From assembly GCA_030448265.1 (NCBI GenBank), contig JAUJNG010000015.1:87740-151739 (forward strand): a stretch of 64,000 nucleotides of DNA, in the 5' to 3' direction. This document shows, piece by piece, positions 7,400 through 17,009 of this stretch. This DNA is from Abditibacterium sp. (GTDB lineage: Bacteria; Armatimonadota; Abditibacteriia; Abditibacteriales; Abditibacteriaceae). The notes beneath the pieces were generated by a model, which saw only the letters and a program-made list of their open reading frames with translations, searched no databases and was not told where the DNA came from. Every line of letters starts with the position of its first letter. The first letter of the stretch is position 1. Both the position numbers and the translations under genes were made by a program.

Positions 7400-10300
7400 A
7401 TGAGTTCAGTTGCCCTGGCGCCCCCGCGCCTTCTTCATGCCATGCCAGGCCGGATGCGCGTGCATCTGCCAGGCTGGGTGGGCCACGATTCGCGCGCCAT
7501 TGAAACGCAGCTCCGCGCGCTCGAAAACGTGGAGGGTGCGCAGGCCAACCCGCTCACCAAAAACATCCTGATTCGCTTCGACGCGGCGGCCACCGACGCC
7601 AAAGCCCTTCTCGCCGCCGTGACCGCGACGCTGCAAAGCTTGTTGCAAAACGCGACCGGCGCCTCGGAAGTCGGCTCCGCTGAGGCTGCATCCCAAGCCG
7701 AGCGCATTCCAGCGCCGCCGCGTCCCGCCGCGCTGCGCGAAGGACAAGGGACAAATGAGGACACCACGCGAGCGCGTATCGCGGTGCCAGGTCTGGATCG
7801 CGACCCGAATTTGGCACGGCGCGTTGTGGAGCGGTTGCAGAACCGGCCCGAAGTGGTGCGCGCCAGCGCCAGCCCGCTCACCGGTCGCGTTTTGGTGGAG
7901 TGGAACCGCCACAAGGTTCGGCTCGAAGACCTAATTGACGAAATCTTCGACCTCGGCCTGCCCGATGTGCCTGGTGAAACGCTTCCAGCCCATCCCCTCG
8001 ACACCGCGCCTCTGGTGCAAAGCGCGACGCGCACCGTGGGCGCCTCGCTGGGACTGGGACTGCTGGGCGCACGGCGGCTGCTCGGCCTCCGCAAGCCGCC
8101 CGTCACTTCCCTTCTTCCCGTCGAAGCCGCCGGTCTGCTCGGCATAATGCAAAGCTTCCCCGCCGTGCGGGACGGACTGCGCGACTGGCTCGGCCCGCAC
8201 GCCGCCGATGTGCTCTTTAGCGCCGCCGGAATCATCAGCCTGACTCTGGCGGGCAGTCCGCTCGGCCTGATCATCGGTGGCGCGGAAGCGCTGCGCCTCT
8301 TCACCGAAACGCGGGCGCGACAGGCGGCGTTTCGCCGCTACGAAGAACGGCTGGACAACGCGTCTTCGGCGCAGCCTGGCGCCGTCATCCGTCTCGATAC
8401 CGGCGAAACCACACCTCTGGGCGCTACCGTCTTGGAAGGCTTCGGGACGGCGACCGGACGCGATGGACTGCCTCATGCAGTCGAGCCAGGCCACTTTCTC
8501 ACCGCCGGATCGCGGCTGCACGGCGGCCCCTTCGTGCTGGAACTGCACGCCGCCGCGCCGTTCCTGCCCGCGCCGCGTCCGACGCCGCTCGTCGATTTGC
8601 CTCAAGACCGCTACCTCAATGGCGTGGGGGTGCTTTCTCTCGCCTGCGCCGCTCTGACCGCGATATTCACCCGCTCATTCGCGCGCACTTTTGAAGCGCT
8701 GCTGTTGGTCAACCCGCGTCCGGCTGTCATTGGCGCCGATGCCGCTGACAAAGCCGCCTCGGCCCGCGTGCTGCGCTGCGGCGTGACCGTTGTCGGCACG
8801 CGACCAGAGCGCGTGGTGCGACTGCCTGGCGTGTTGCTGCTCGACAGCCCGCGCCTGCTGACCCAGGATCTCGAAGTCGCCGCCGCCCTGCCATTGGGCG
8901 ACCATGACCGCGCGGCGATTCTCTCCCAGGCCGCCGCAATTTCCGCGGCGGCGGGCGCGCCCTGGGGAGGCGCCTTCCCCACAGCAGGCATCGTCGCGGC
9001 CAGCGAGGGAAATTTCGACGGCCAGACCGCTTCCGCCGCGATGGATGGCGTGCGCTACACGCTGGGGCCGGTCGAGGACGCCGGCAGCGTGCCGCAAGCC
9101 GCCCGACTGCGCGAGGACGGCGACTATCTGCTGCTGCTGCGCGAGGGGGAAGAACCGTTGGCCGTCGTCGCGCTGCGGCCCCGTCTGGCGGATGGTGTCG
9201 AAGAGCTGGTCGCGGCCTGCGCGCGTCACGGCGTCGAAATCGGGCTGCTGGAGCGCGGCGATGCGCTCGCGGCGCGCGCCATCGCGTGCCGCGCCAAACT
9301 CAATTTGCTGCCCCTAGAGGCCGGTGACGACGCGGTGGCGACGATTCGAGCGCGTCAGGAGCAGGGAGCGCCCGTCGCCTTTGTCGCCGACAACGCGCGC
9401 GCGGCGGCAGCTTTCGCGGCCTGCGATCTCGCCATCGGCTTCACCAGGGGCCACAGCCGTTTGCCCGCCCGCGCCGATTTGCTGGCTCCCGATCTGGGCG
9501 CGGTTTGCGCCATCATCGAGACCGGCGCGGCGCGCCAGGCCGCCGTGCGCGATTCGGTCGCGCTTTCGATGCTCGCCAACGTCGCGGGCGCCCTGTGGGG
9601 ACTGCGCGGCGGGCCTGGCATCCGCAGCGCTTCGCTCGCGGTCAACATCGCCGCGCTGGGCACTCTGGCGGCGGGCGCGCTGCGGCTGCGCGGCGGGCGG
9701 GCGGCTTCGGTTTTGTCGCACATCGTTGACCCGCATCCCGAACGCTGGGGGCGGCGCGACACCGCGAGCGTGCTGCGCGCCCTGGACACAACGGAAGAAG
9801 GATTAAGCGGCGGCGAAGCGGCCAAACGGCGGCGCGCCGCGACCCCAGCGACACCGCGCGATGGGTTGTGGAGCACGATTTTCGAGCAGCTTCGTTCGCC
9901 TCTGACCTTGATTCTGGCGGCGGGAGCGGCGCTATCGTTTTCGCTGGGTTCGACGGCGGACGCGGCCATGATTGGCGCCATGCTCGTCGCCAACGCCGGA
10001 GCCGGTGCCTGGCAGGAGCAGCAGGCCGGAGAAGCCGTCGCAGCGTTGCAGCGCATGGGCGCGGCGACGGCGCGCGTGCTGCGCGACGGCCAGACCGTGA
10101 CGGTTTCGGCCCATGAAATCGTGCCTGGCGATGTGCTGCTGCTGGCGCCAGGAGGCCGCGTCGTGGCCGATGCGCGCCTGCTGGAAGCCAACGGTCTCGA
10201 AGTGGATGAAGCCGCGCTGACCGGAGAATCGCTGCCGGTCGCCAAAGCCCCCGACGCGCCCCATGATGCCGCGCGCATGGTTTTGGAAGGCAGCAATATC

Positions 10301-12292
10301 AGCGTGGGAACAGGGCGCGCCGTCGTCGTGGCAGTGGGGCGCGACACGCGCATGGGCGCCATCGCCGCCGCTCTGTCTCTCGATGAGGCGCAGGGGCAAG
10401 GGCCGCTCACGGCGCGGCTCAACGAGTTGCTGGGGCAGTTTTTGCCCATCGCGGCGGCGGGAGGGGTCATCGTGGCGGCTTCCGGCCTGCTGCGCCGCCA
10501 GCCCCTAGTGCCGCAGTTGGCCATTGGCGCCAGCATCGCCATCGCCGCCGTGCCCGAAGGTCTGCCGCTTCTCGCCAGGGTCGGCGAGGCCGGAGTCGCG
10601 CGCCGTCTGGCCGGTCGCCGCGCCCTGGTGCGTCGCCTGTCGGCGGTCGAAGCGCTGGGGCAGGTGGACATCGCCTGCACCGACAAAACCGGAACCCTCA
10701 CCGAAGGCCGCTTGAGGCTGCGCCTGGTGGCCGACATCGAGCGCGAAAGCGGTTTGTCCGATTTGCTCGAACCAAGCGCGGCGACGGCGGACTTGCGCCA
10801 TATACTGCTCACCGCTGCTCTGGCCGGCCCGCACCCCGACGCATCCGATGCCGCCGCCGACCTCACCGATGTCGTGGTCACCGAAGCGGGCCAGCGCGCC
10901 GGTCTGGACGAGCCAATGCGCGCCCAGCGCGAAGCGGAGTCGCCTTTCGACGCGGCGCGCTCCTTCCACGCCACCATCGTGGGCGGGCGTTTGTGCGTCG
11001 AGGGCGCGGCGGAAGCCCTGGTTCCGCGCTGCGACCGCGTGCGACGTAACGGCGAGGAAGTGCTTCTCGATGAAGCGGGACAAGAGGAGTTGCTCGCCCG
11101 CGCCCGCCATCTCGCCGAGCGCGGTTTGCGTGTTCTGATGGTGGCCGAGGGCGTGCCCGATACTGGCGCCGATGACCCGCAGCGCCTGGTCGCTCTGGGC
11201 TTTCTGGGCATCAGCGATCCGTTGCGCCAGGGTGTGCCCGAAGCCGTGCGCCGCTGCCACGACGCCGGCGTGCGCGTGATGATGATCACCGGCGACCATC
11301 CCGCGACGGCGCGAGCCATCGCGCGCGACGCCGGACTGCCCTGCGACGACGACCAGGTGCTCACCGGCGCCGAAATCGCCGCACTGCCCGACCGCGAATT
11401 AGACCAGCGTCTGGAACGCGCCACCGTCATCGCGCGCGCGACGCCCCTCGATAAGCTGCGCATCGTGGAAAGTCTGCAGCGACGCGGCCACATCGTCGCC
11501 ATGACCGGCGACGGCGTGAACGATGCGCCCGCACTGCGCCTCGCCAATGTCGGCGTGGCGATGGGGCGCGGCGGAACCGAAGTCGCGCGCCAGACCGCCG
11601 ACGTGGTGCTCACCGACGACAATTTCTCGACCCTTGTCGAAGCCCTTGTCGAGGGTCGCAGCTTCTGGCGCAACATTCGGCGCGCTCTGGGCCTGCTGCT
11701 CGGCGGCAACCTGGGCGAACTGGGCCTGGAAGCCGGAGCCGCCGTGCTGGGACTGGCTTCGCCGCTCACCACGCGCCAGATTCTGACGGTCAACCTCATC
11801 ACCGACGTGCTGCCCGCCCTGGCCGTCGCGCTCCAGCAGCCCGCGCACCGCGAACTGGCCGCCCTCTCGCGCGAAGGCGCAGGGGCGCTCGAAGCGCCCC
11901 TGCGCCGCGAGGTAATGCGACGCGGAACGGCGACCGCGCTGCCCTCGCTGGGCGCTTATCTGTTCGCCCTGCGCCTGGGGAGCCTGCCGCAGGCGCGCAC
12001 CGTTGCCTTTGCCAGCATCGTCGCCACCCAACTCGCCCAGACTCTGGATGTTGGCCGCGCCGAAGACGGCCTGAGCCGCTCCGTGATGGGAGCGGTGGCG
12101 GGTTCCGCCGCGATGCTGACCGCCGCGCTAACGCTGCCCCCGCTGCGCCTTTTCCTCGGCCTGGCCATGCCGACGCCGCTGGGCTGGTCATTAGTGGCAG
12201 CCGGAACCGGTGCGGCTTTGCTCAGTGGTCGCTCGCGAGCTTCCGGTTCTCAGCCGAAAGAGGAACCGCCTGCGCCGTCTGAGAGGGTGTAA
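7400..12292 (+). CDS. Giant CtpI/CtpH-like P-type cation ATPase
   Basis: A 1630-residue protein, about twice the usual P-type ATPase length. Two HMA-like ferredoxin folds occupy about 8-75 and 125-180, both lacking the CxxC metal pair. A degenerate hydrophobic middle region (about 210-800) resembles a second, inactive ATPase half. The catalytic half has TGES at 941-944, PEGLP at 1052-1056 in place of a CPC motif, the phosphorylated Asp in DKTGT at about 1095, and GDGVND at about 1370. The PEGLP site is of the P2 (calcium-type) kind, so this is not a classical P1B copper pump. Mycobacterial CtpH/CtpI share this size and layout. It is third in the regulator-chaperone operon; the transported ion is unknown. 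Confidence 0.9.
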   Translation: MSSVALAPPRLLHAMPGRMRVHLPGWVGHDSRAIETQLRALENVEGAQANPLTKNILIRFDAAATDAKALLAAVTATLQSLLQNATGASEVGSAEAASQAERIPAPPRPAALREGQGTNEDTTRARIAVPGLDRDPNLARRVVERLQNRPEVVRASASPLTGRVLVEWNRHKVRLEDLIDEIFDLGLPDVPGETLPAHPLDTAPLVQSATRTVGASLGLGLLGARRLLGLRKPPVTSLLPVEAAGLLGIMQSFPAVRDGLRDWLGPHAADVLFSAAGIISLTLAGSPLGLIIGGAEALRLFTETRARQAAFRRYEERLDNASSAQPGAVIRLDTGETTPLGATVLEGFGTATGRDGLPHAVEPGHFLTAGSRLHGGPFVLELHAAAPFLPAPRPTPLVDLPQDRYLNGVGVLSLACAALTAIFTRSFARTFEALLLVNPRPAVIGADAADKAASARVLRCGVTVVGTRPERVVRLPGVLLLDSPRLLTQDLEVAAALPLGDHDRAAILSQAAAISAAAGAPWGGAFPTAGIVAASEGNFDGQTASAAMDGVRYTLGPVEDAGSVPQAARLREDGDYLLLLREGEEPLAVVALRPRLADGVEELVAACARHGVEIGLLERGDALAARAIACRAKLNLLPLEAGDDAVATIRARQEQGAPVAFVADNARAAAAFAACDLAIGFTRGHSRLPARADLLAPDLGAVCAIIETGAARQAAVRDSVALSMLANVAGALWGLRGGPGIRSASLAVNIAALGTLAAGALRLRGGRAASVLSHIVDPHPERWGRRDTASVLRALDTTEEGLSGGEAAKRRRAATPATPRDGLWSTIFEQLRSPLTLILAAGAALSFSLGSTADAAMIGAMLVANAGAGAWQEQQAGEAVAALQRMGAATARVLRDGQTVTVSAHEIVPGDVLLLAPGGRVVADARLLEANGLEVDEAALTGESLPVAKAPDAPHDAARMVLEGSNISVGTGRAVVVAVGRDTRMGAIAAALSLDEAQGQGPLTARLNELLGQFLPIAAAGGVIVAASGLLRRQPLVPQLAIGASIAIAAVPEGLPLLARVGEAGVARRLAGRRALVRRLSAVEALGQVDIACTDKTGTLTEGRLRLRLVADIERESGLSDLLEPSAATADLRHILLTAALAGPHPDASDAAADLTDVVVTEAGQRAGLDEPMRAQREAESPFDAARSFHATIVGGRLCVEGAAEALVPRCDRVRRNGEEVLLDEAGQEELLARARHLAERGLRVLMVAEGVPDTGADDPQRLVALGFLGISDPLRQGVPEAVRRCHDAGVRVMMITGDHPATARAIARDAGLPCDDDQVLTGAEIAALPDRELDQRLERATVIARATPLDKLRIVESLQRRGHIVAMTGDGVNDAPALRLANVGVAMGRGGTEVARQTADVVLTDDNFSTLVEALVEGRSFWRNIRRALGLLLGGNLGELGLEAGAAVLGLASPLTTRQILTVNLITDVLPALAVALQQPAHRELAALSREGAGALEAPLRREVMRRGTATALPSLGAYLFALRLGSLPQARTVAFASIVATQLAQTLDVGRAEDGLSRSVMGAVAGSAAMLTAALTLPPLRLFLGLAMPTPLGWSLVAAGTGAALLSGRSRASGSQPKEEPPAPSERV

Positions 12293-12403
12293 ACCCTTCT
12301 GAGAAAAGCTGCGAACATGCCGCGCGCATCGAACAAATCCCTTCCATGGGGGTAATGGTGCCCCGCGCTCCCAGAAGATGCACTCCCACTGAGACGCGCT
12401 TTA

Positions 12404-12465
12404 GTCATCCTGAGGAGCCAGATCCTTTTTCACTGCGCTCAGAACCGCAGGCTCCTCAGAATGAC
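12404..12465. repeat. 16-bp inverted repeat (GTCATCCTGAG family)
   Basis: GTCATCCTGAGGAGCC at 12404-12419 pairs with GGCTCCTCAGAATGAC at 12450-12465 with one mismatch. It begins with the same GTCATCCTGAG core as the larger element at 15169-15248. A TTTT follows on the plus strand, so it may double as a terminator for the ATPase operon. Confidence 0.6.
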
Positions 12466-12469
12466 GTTT

Positions 12470-12760
12470 TCGCGCGTAATTCACCACAAGCCTGCCTTTC
12501 TCTACACCCTCTGAGAAGTCTTTCGTGTGATGAACCTCCTCCCGTTCGTCTTTTTCCCTTATCGCTTCACCGCCGTTGTGGTATGAGCGTTGGGCGATGA
12601 TTTTGGGCCTCCATCCCTGGGCGTGATGATCCGGCATCTCCACTTCGAAAGGGTCAATGACGTGGTGCCCAGCATCACACTGGCAAGCACTTGTCGCTCC
12701 AGAAGGTCTTCCCCTTTTCCAAACTCTCGGCCCACAGAGTTGAACAGGATCACGATCATC
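12470..12760 (-). pseudogene. Possible frameshifted remnant of an unrecognised small gene
   Basis: A minus-strand frame starting at the ATG at 12759 (MIVILFNSVGREFGKGEDLL) is followed in another frame by a charged, protein-like stretch (FEVEMPDHHAQGW, then EAIREKDEREEVHHTKDF) ending near the hairpin. Together they suggest a frameshifted gene of about 95 codons. I do not recognise a family, and chance frames are possible. The 12293-12400 part holds nothing visible. Confidence 0.3.
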
Positions 12761-14873
12761 TAACGCCAACGCACCCCTGCTGACGCGAGAACTCCGCCGC
12801 CAGCAGAGCCTGCGCCGCTTCGACGGGCAGGGGTCTGGCGAAGAAGTAGCCCTGGCCATACTCGCAGCCCATCGCTTTGAGCTGGGCGGCCTGCTCCGCG
12901 GTTTCCACGCCTTCGGCAACGACATCCATCTTCAGGTGGTGCGCCAGCGTCACGATGGTCTGCACGATTTCGCCGTGTTCTTCCGGCTGGCCCAGGCGGT
13001 TGATGAAGGAGCGGTCGATTTTGAGCGTATCGAGGGGAAAGCGGTGCAGGTAGGAGAGCGAGGAGTAGCCCGTCCCGAAATCGTCCATGCTGATCTGGGT
13101 TTGCAATTCTCGCAGCTGGTGCAGTTTTCCGGTCACCGTTTCGGGATCCTGCATGATGGCGCTTTCGGTGATCTCCAGCTTCAGGCTGTGCGGCGCGATG
13201 CCGGTTCGCTCCAAAGACTGCGCGATCTGCTCGACCAGGCCCGCCTGGGAGAAGTGTTTAGTCGAAAGGTTGACGCTGATGGTGAGGGGCGTCTCGCGCG
13301 GATAGAGTTGCTGCCACTGGCGCATTTGCAGGCACGCGGCCAGCAGCACGCCGCGGTCGATGGGCACGATGAGGCCGTTTTCCTCGGCCACCGGAATGAA
13401 CTCCCCAGGCGGCACCAGGCCGCGCTCCGGCGACTGCCAGCGCGCCAGCGCCTCGAAGCCGGCGATGCGCCCATCTTCCAGGGCGATGATGGGCTGATAA
13501 TGCACCACGAACTCGTGGCGCTCGATGGCGCGCCGCAGTTCGTTCTCCAATTGCAGACGCGCCACGACTTTGGTGTGCATCGCCGTGTCGAACATCTCAT
13601 AGCGCGCCCTGCCCTGCTCCTTGGCGCGATAAAGCGCGGTATCGGCGTCGCGCAGCAGATGGGAGGGCTCCTCATAGTGAGTCGTGCTCAGGGCGATGCC
13701 GATGCTGGCGCTGGCGCGCACTTCCTGCCCGCTTTGTTCGACGAGATGGAAGGGCGCCCCCAGGTCGCGTTGAATGCGCTCGGCCACGCGAATGGCGTCG
13801 CCCGCTTCGTGGATGCCGTCCAGCAAAATGGAGAACTCGTCGCCGCCCAGCCGCGCGATGGTGTCGTTGGCGCGCAGACACTCCTGTAAACGCTGCGCCA
13901 CGCCCACCAGCAGGCGGTCTCCGGCGAGATGGCCCAGGCTGTCGTTGACCATCTTGAAAGAGTCGAGGTCGAGAAACAGGACGGCGAAAACGTAGTTCGA
14001 GTGGCGAGTGGCACGGGCCAGAGCGCGCTCCAGATGAGTCATGAACAGGGCGCGGTTGGGCAGGTCGGTGAGGGTGTCGTAAAAGGCGTTGTGCACCAGT
14101 TGCTCTTCGACCTGCTTGCGCTCGTGGATGTCGTTCTGCGAACCGGCCATGCGCGTGGCACGGCCCGCCGCGTCGCGCACCGCCAGGCCGCGCCCGCTCA
14201 TCCAGCGATAAGTGCCGTCCTTGCAAAGCAGCCGATACTGACTCTCAAAATGGGGCGCGCCCCCGCCCCGATGCAGTTCGATCTGCTCCTCGACACCCTG
14301 GCGGTCGTCGGGATGGATGCGCTCCAGCCACGCGGCGGGCCGCTTGGAGCGCGAGGGCGCATCCGACTCGTTTTCGCCATAGCCGAGCATCGCGTCCCAG
14401 CGCGGCGAGAGATAAATCTCGCCCGTTTCCAGATGCCAGTCCCACAAGCCGCCATTGGAGCCGCGCGCGGCGAGGGCGTAGCGCTCTTCGCTCTGGCGCA
14501 GCGCTTTTTCGGTGTGCTGGCGCTCGGCGATGGCGTCTTGCAGGGCGCGGTTGGCGAGGGAGAGACGAGCGTTTTTTTCGCGGCTGGCGCGCTCCCATGC
14601 TTCGACTTCGCCAATGACGCGGCGGTATTGACGCAGCGCAAAGTAGGCCATCAGTGTCGCTACCAGCGCGATGAGGATGACGGTGTTGGCCTGGAGCTGC
14701 CAGAAGGTGATATCGAATGAGGTGATCTGCTTGACCGCTTCGAGTGCGATGACCCCGACCATCACCACCAGCGTAGTCAGCATGACCCGCAAAATTACGA
14801 TATTGGTGCGCTGCGAGCCTTTGGGCTCACTGCTTTCCAGTTGTCCGTCTCCTGCTTCTGAAGCATTTATCAT
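12756..14873 (-). CDS. Membrane PAS-GGDEF-EAL cyclic-di-GMP enzyme
   Basis: A 705-residue protein. Two transmembrane helices lie at about 25-46 and 63-82 with almost no periplasmic loop. A coiled coil follows at about 85-130, then a PAS/PAC domain (about 130-255), a diguanylate cyclase domain with intact GGDEF at 343-347, and an EAL phosphodiesterase domain with EAL at 474-476 and the DDFGTGYSS and KIDRSF motifs. An RxxD inhibitory site (RAND, 334-337) sits five residues before GGDEF. Both activities look intact, so it can make and break cyclic-di-GMP. I chose ATG 14873; the frame runs on to 15113, but that part has no domain. No partner gene adjoins it. Confidence 0.9.
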   Translation of the reverse strand: MINASEAGDGQLESSEPKGSQRTNIVILRVMLTTLVVMVGVIALEAVKQITSFDITFWQLQANTVILIALVATLMAYFALRQYRRVIGEVEAWERASREKNARLSLANRALQDAIAERQHTEKALRQSEERYALAARGSNGGLWDWHLETGEIYLSPRWDAMLGYGENESDAPSRSKRPAAWLERIHPDDRQGVEEQIELHRGGGAPHFESQYRLLCKDGTYRWMSGRGLAVRDAAGRATRMAGSQNDIHERKQVEEQLVHNAFYDTLTDLPNRALFMTHLERALARATRHSNYVFAVLFLDLDSFKMVNDSLGHLAGDRLLVGVAQRLQECLRANDTIARLGGDEFSILLDGIHEAGDAIRVAERIQRDLGAPFHLVEQSGQEVRASASIGIALSTTHYEEPSHLLRDADTALYRAKEQGRARYEMFDTAMHTKVVARLQLENELRRAIERHEFVVHYQPIIALEDGRIAGFEALARWQSPERGLVPPGEFIPVAEENGLIVPIDRGVLLAACLQMRQWQQLYPRETPLTISVNLSTKHFSQAGLVEQIAQSLERTGIAPHSLKLEITESAIMQDPETVTGKLHQLRELQTQISMDDFGTGYSSLSYLHRFPLDTLKIDRSFINRLGQPEEHGEIVQTIVTLAHHLKMDVVAEGVETAEQAAQLKAMGCEYGQGYFFARPLPVEAAQALLAAEFSRQQGCVGVR

Positions 14874-15131
14874 TGTTCCCCGTGAAAATTGTGAACTGGT
14901 TGCGCTGCGATAACAGCGAGTTGCGCTAAGCCGGCTTCGCATCGACTCAACAAAAGGCCCGACAATTGGATAGTTCAACGTTATCGCCCAATGGAGCAGG
15001 CAAAAAAGCATGGTTGGGGAATACCCGCCGAGCGAAAGCGCGCAGACTTCTGGCGTCGCTTGCTGCATTAATGAAGACCCGCCCCACCTCGACGCCCTGC
15101 TTTTGCCGGTCAAAGGGGGCTGTTTAGTCCA

Positions 15132-15285
15132 TAGACCTCTTGCAAAAGTGATTCACAGCCCCAGATTCCGTCATCCTGAGCCTGCGAAGGATCTGGCCTG
15201 ACAGTCTCGAAAGCATCAGGCCAGATCCTTCGCAGGCTCAGGATGACGAACACTCCTACTTTTGACGACTTTTGCAAGAGGTCTA
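15132..15285. repeat. MITE-like element with nested perfect inverted repeats
   Basis: The ends are an 18-bp perfect inverted repeat (TAGACCTCTTGCAAAAGT at 15132-15149, its complement at 15268-15285). Inside lies a 33-bp perfect inverted repeat (15169-15201 and 15216-15248) with a 14-base loop. The GACCTCTTGCAAAA end resembles transposase-recognised ends of IS5-type elements. There is no coding capacity, so it would have to be mobilised in trans. Confidence 0.8.
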
Positions 15286-15406
15286 ATGGAAAATCCCCTG
15301 TTGCTACCCAGTAGCGCGTTGTCATTCCGAGGAGGAACGACGAGGAATCAGTAACAGCTTGGATTCACTGGGGCCGAAAATTGATTAAAACCGCCACTGA
15401 TTCCTC

Positions 15407-15524
15407 CCAGTGTTGCGGGTTTGAGGAAGGAACAAGAGCCGAAAACCACGAAGCGCAAGTTTGCCCCCTCTCCCGCAGGGAGAAGGGGTCGAGCAGTCAT
15501 TTCTCAACAAACCCGCAACACTGG
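15407..15524. repeat. 16-bp inverted repeat flanking a small hairpin
   Basis: CCAGTGTTGCGGGTTT at 15407-15422 is the exact reverse complement of 15509-15524. Further out, an 11-bp pair (GGCTGTTTAGT near 15118 and its complement near 15526) brackets the whole 15118-15537 island. That makes the space between the EAL protein and the fucosidase a nest of repeats with no gene. Confidence 0.7.
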
Positions 15525-15539
15525 TTACTAAACAGCCTC

Positions 15540-16799
15540 TTAGCCAGCCTCCATTTCCGCGACGCGCACCACCAGATTAGAGCCGTAGGGATAGCCGGTG
15601 CAACCGAGCGCGCCGATTCCGGCTTCGAGGTTTTGCGTCCAGCTCAAGGTTTCGCCGCTATCGAGCCAGCGCGCGCCGCGAATCGGGATTTGCAAACGGT
15701 TGAGCGCACGCGGCCCGTTGCCGCCGCCTGCCGTCGCGACGTGCGCGCTGCCGCCGCGCGAAAGATCATGGGCGAAATAAAACAACCTTTGGCCGTTTTG
15801 CAAGACGAAATCGCGGCCCTGACATTGAATATCCGTCGGTTTCGCCTCGTAAATCGCCGCGCCGTGCAGCTCGACCCACTGCCCCACGCGGCGCAGCGTC
15901 GCGGTTTCGTATTCGGGAATGGCTCCGGTTGCGGTTGGGCCAACGTTGAGCAGATAATTCGCGCCCACTTTGCGGCACGCCGCCAGATTTTGAATGACAT
16001 CGGCGGGCGAGAGGTAGTCGAAATCGCGCCCGCCCAGTCCCCAGTGCGAGTTCATGGTCTGGCACATCTCGCCCGCGACGTATTTGGGCCATCCGGCGCG
16101 ATTGGGCCGCGACGGTAAATCCTGTTCAAAAGTGGTGGAGTCGATTTCGGGATGCCCCACCACGCCGCCATTTTCCAAACCGGTGTTGTTGATAATCATC
16201 GCTTCCGGCTGATATTTACGAATGGTGGCATAAAGCCGGTCTTCCTTCCAATCGGTTTTGCGTGACCAATTGCCGTCGAAACACAAACCGCCAATCTCGC
16301 CGTAGTTGCGACACAAAACCTCGACCGAAGCGTTGAGATATTCGAGATACTCCTCAAAACGCTCGTCGGAGCAGGTTTTCGATCCCCAGCGCCAATCGAG
16401 TGTGGTGTGATAGAAAAACGGCACGATGCCTTCGTCGCGGCAGCCCTGGACGAATTCCGCGACCAGATCGCGCGCGGCGGGCGAGCGGGGCGCGTCGAAA
16501 TCGCTGAGGCCGCGCGTGTCGAAGAGCGAAAAGCCGTCGTGATGGCGCGTGGTGAGCGTGATGTATTTCATGCCCGCCTCGCGCGCCAGACGAGCGATGG
16601 CGCGGGCATCGAAATCGGCGGCGGAAAAGGTATCTTTGAGGCGGGCGTAGTCTTCAACGGCGATGTTTTCCGAATTCTGCACCCATTCGCCGCGTCCAAG
16701 CTGCGAATAGAGGCCGCAGTGAATGAACATCCCAAAGGCGAGGTTTTCGAAGCGCGCGATGCGCGGGGCGGGTTGAGGAAGGGATTGAGTGGCGGTCAA
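15540..16799 (-). CDS. GH29 alpha-L-fucosidase
   Basis: A 419-residue protein with the GH29 barrel pattern: FGMFIHCGLYSQLGRGEW near the N-terminus, KYITLTTRHHDGFSLFDT at about 78-95, and the nucleophile region GGLCFDGNW with Asp175. A beta-sandwich tail follows. It has no signal peptide, so it should release L-fucose from oligosaccharides in the cytoplasm. It reads divergently from the isomerase-like gene at 17010, and a LacI-type operator (16931-16947) sits between them. The TAG-side end abuts the repeat island. The missing Trp in the usual WFDG motif (here CFDG) is a mild oddity. Confidence 0.85.
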   Translation of the reverse strand: MTATQSLPQPAPRIARFENLAFGMFIHCGLYSQLGRGEWVQNSENIAVEDYARLKDTFSAADFDARAIARLAREAGMKYITLTTRHHDGFSLFDTRGLSDFDAPRSPAARDLVAEFVQGCRDEGIVPFFYHTTLDWRWGSKTCSDERFEEYLEYLNASVEVLCRNYGEIGGLCFDGNWSRKTDWKEDRLYATIRKYQPEAMIINNTGLENGGVVGHPEIDSTTFEQDLPSRPNRAGWPKYVAGEMCQTMNSHWGLGGRDFDYLSPADVIQNLAACRKVGANYLLNVGPTATGAIPEYETATLRRVGQWVELHGAAIYEAKPTDIQCQGRDFVLQNGQRLFYFAHDLSRGGSAHVATAGGGNGPRALNRLQIPIRGARWLDSGETLSWTQNLEAGIGALGCTGYPYGSNLVVRVAEMEAG

Positions 16800-16924
16800 T
16801 TGGGTTCTCCTGGTTGGATTGTTTCCGGCGAATCTGGCTTTTCGGGCGCCAATTGAATCAATCTCGCAGAAGGCGTCATTTCCGTTACGCGACTTGCGAT
16901 GATGAGATTGGCGGTGCCGGTGGG

Positions 16925-16947
16925 TATAATAGGTTTACCGTGTGCCT
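16925..16947 (+). promoter_or_regulatory. TATAAT box with adjoining LacI-type operator
   Basis: TATAAT at 16925-16930 is directly followed by AGGTTTACCGTGTGCCT at 16931-16947. This 17-mer is identical to 23065-23081 upstream of the lacI gene, and shares ACCGTGTGCCT with 24180-24195. The outer AGG/CCT and inner AC/GT are palindromic. Binding just downstream of -10 would block transcription of the gene at 17010 and possibly the divergent fucosidase. Confidence 0.75.
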
Positions 16948-17009
16948 GACAACACGCTCGGTTTGTCCTGATGAGTAAAATCAATAAACCACGAAAGTAA
17001 ACTTCTCCA

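Noticed and set aside
9355..11802. 815-codon antisense open frame inside the ATPase gene
   Set aside because: It mirrors the GC-rich codon pattern of the ATPase and has no domain, start site or protein character.
14874..15113. 80 extra N-terminal residues of the GGDEF-EAL protein
   Set aside because: No domain or conserved start; the ATG at 14873 begins a normal short tail before the first membrane helix.
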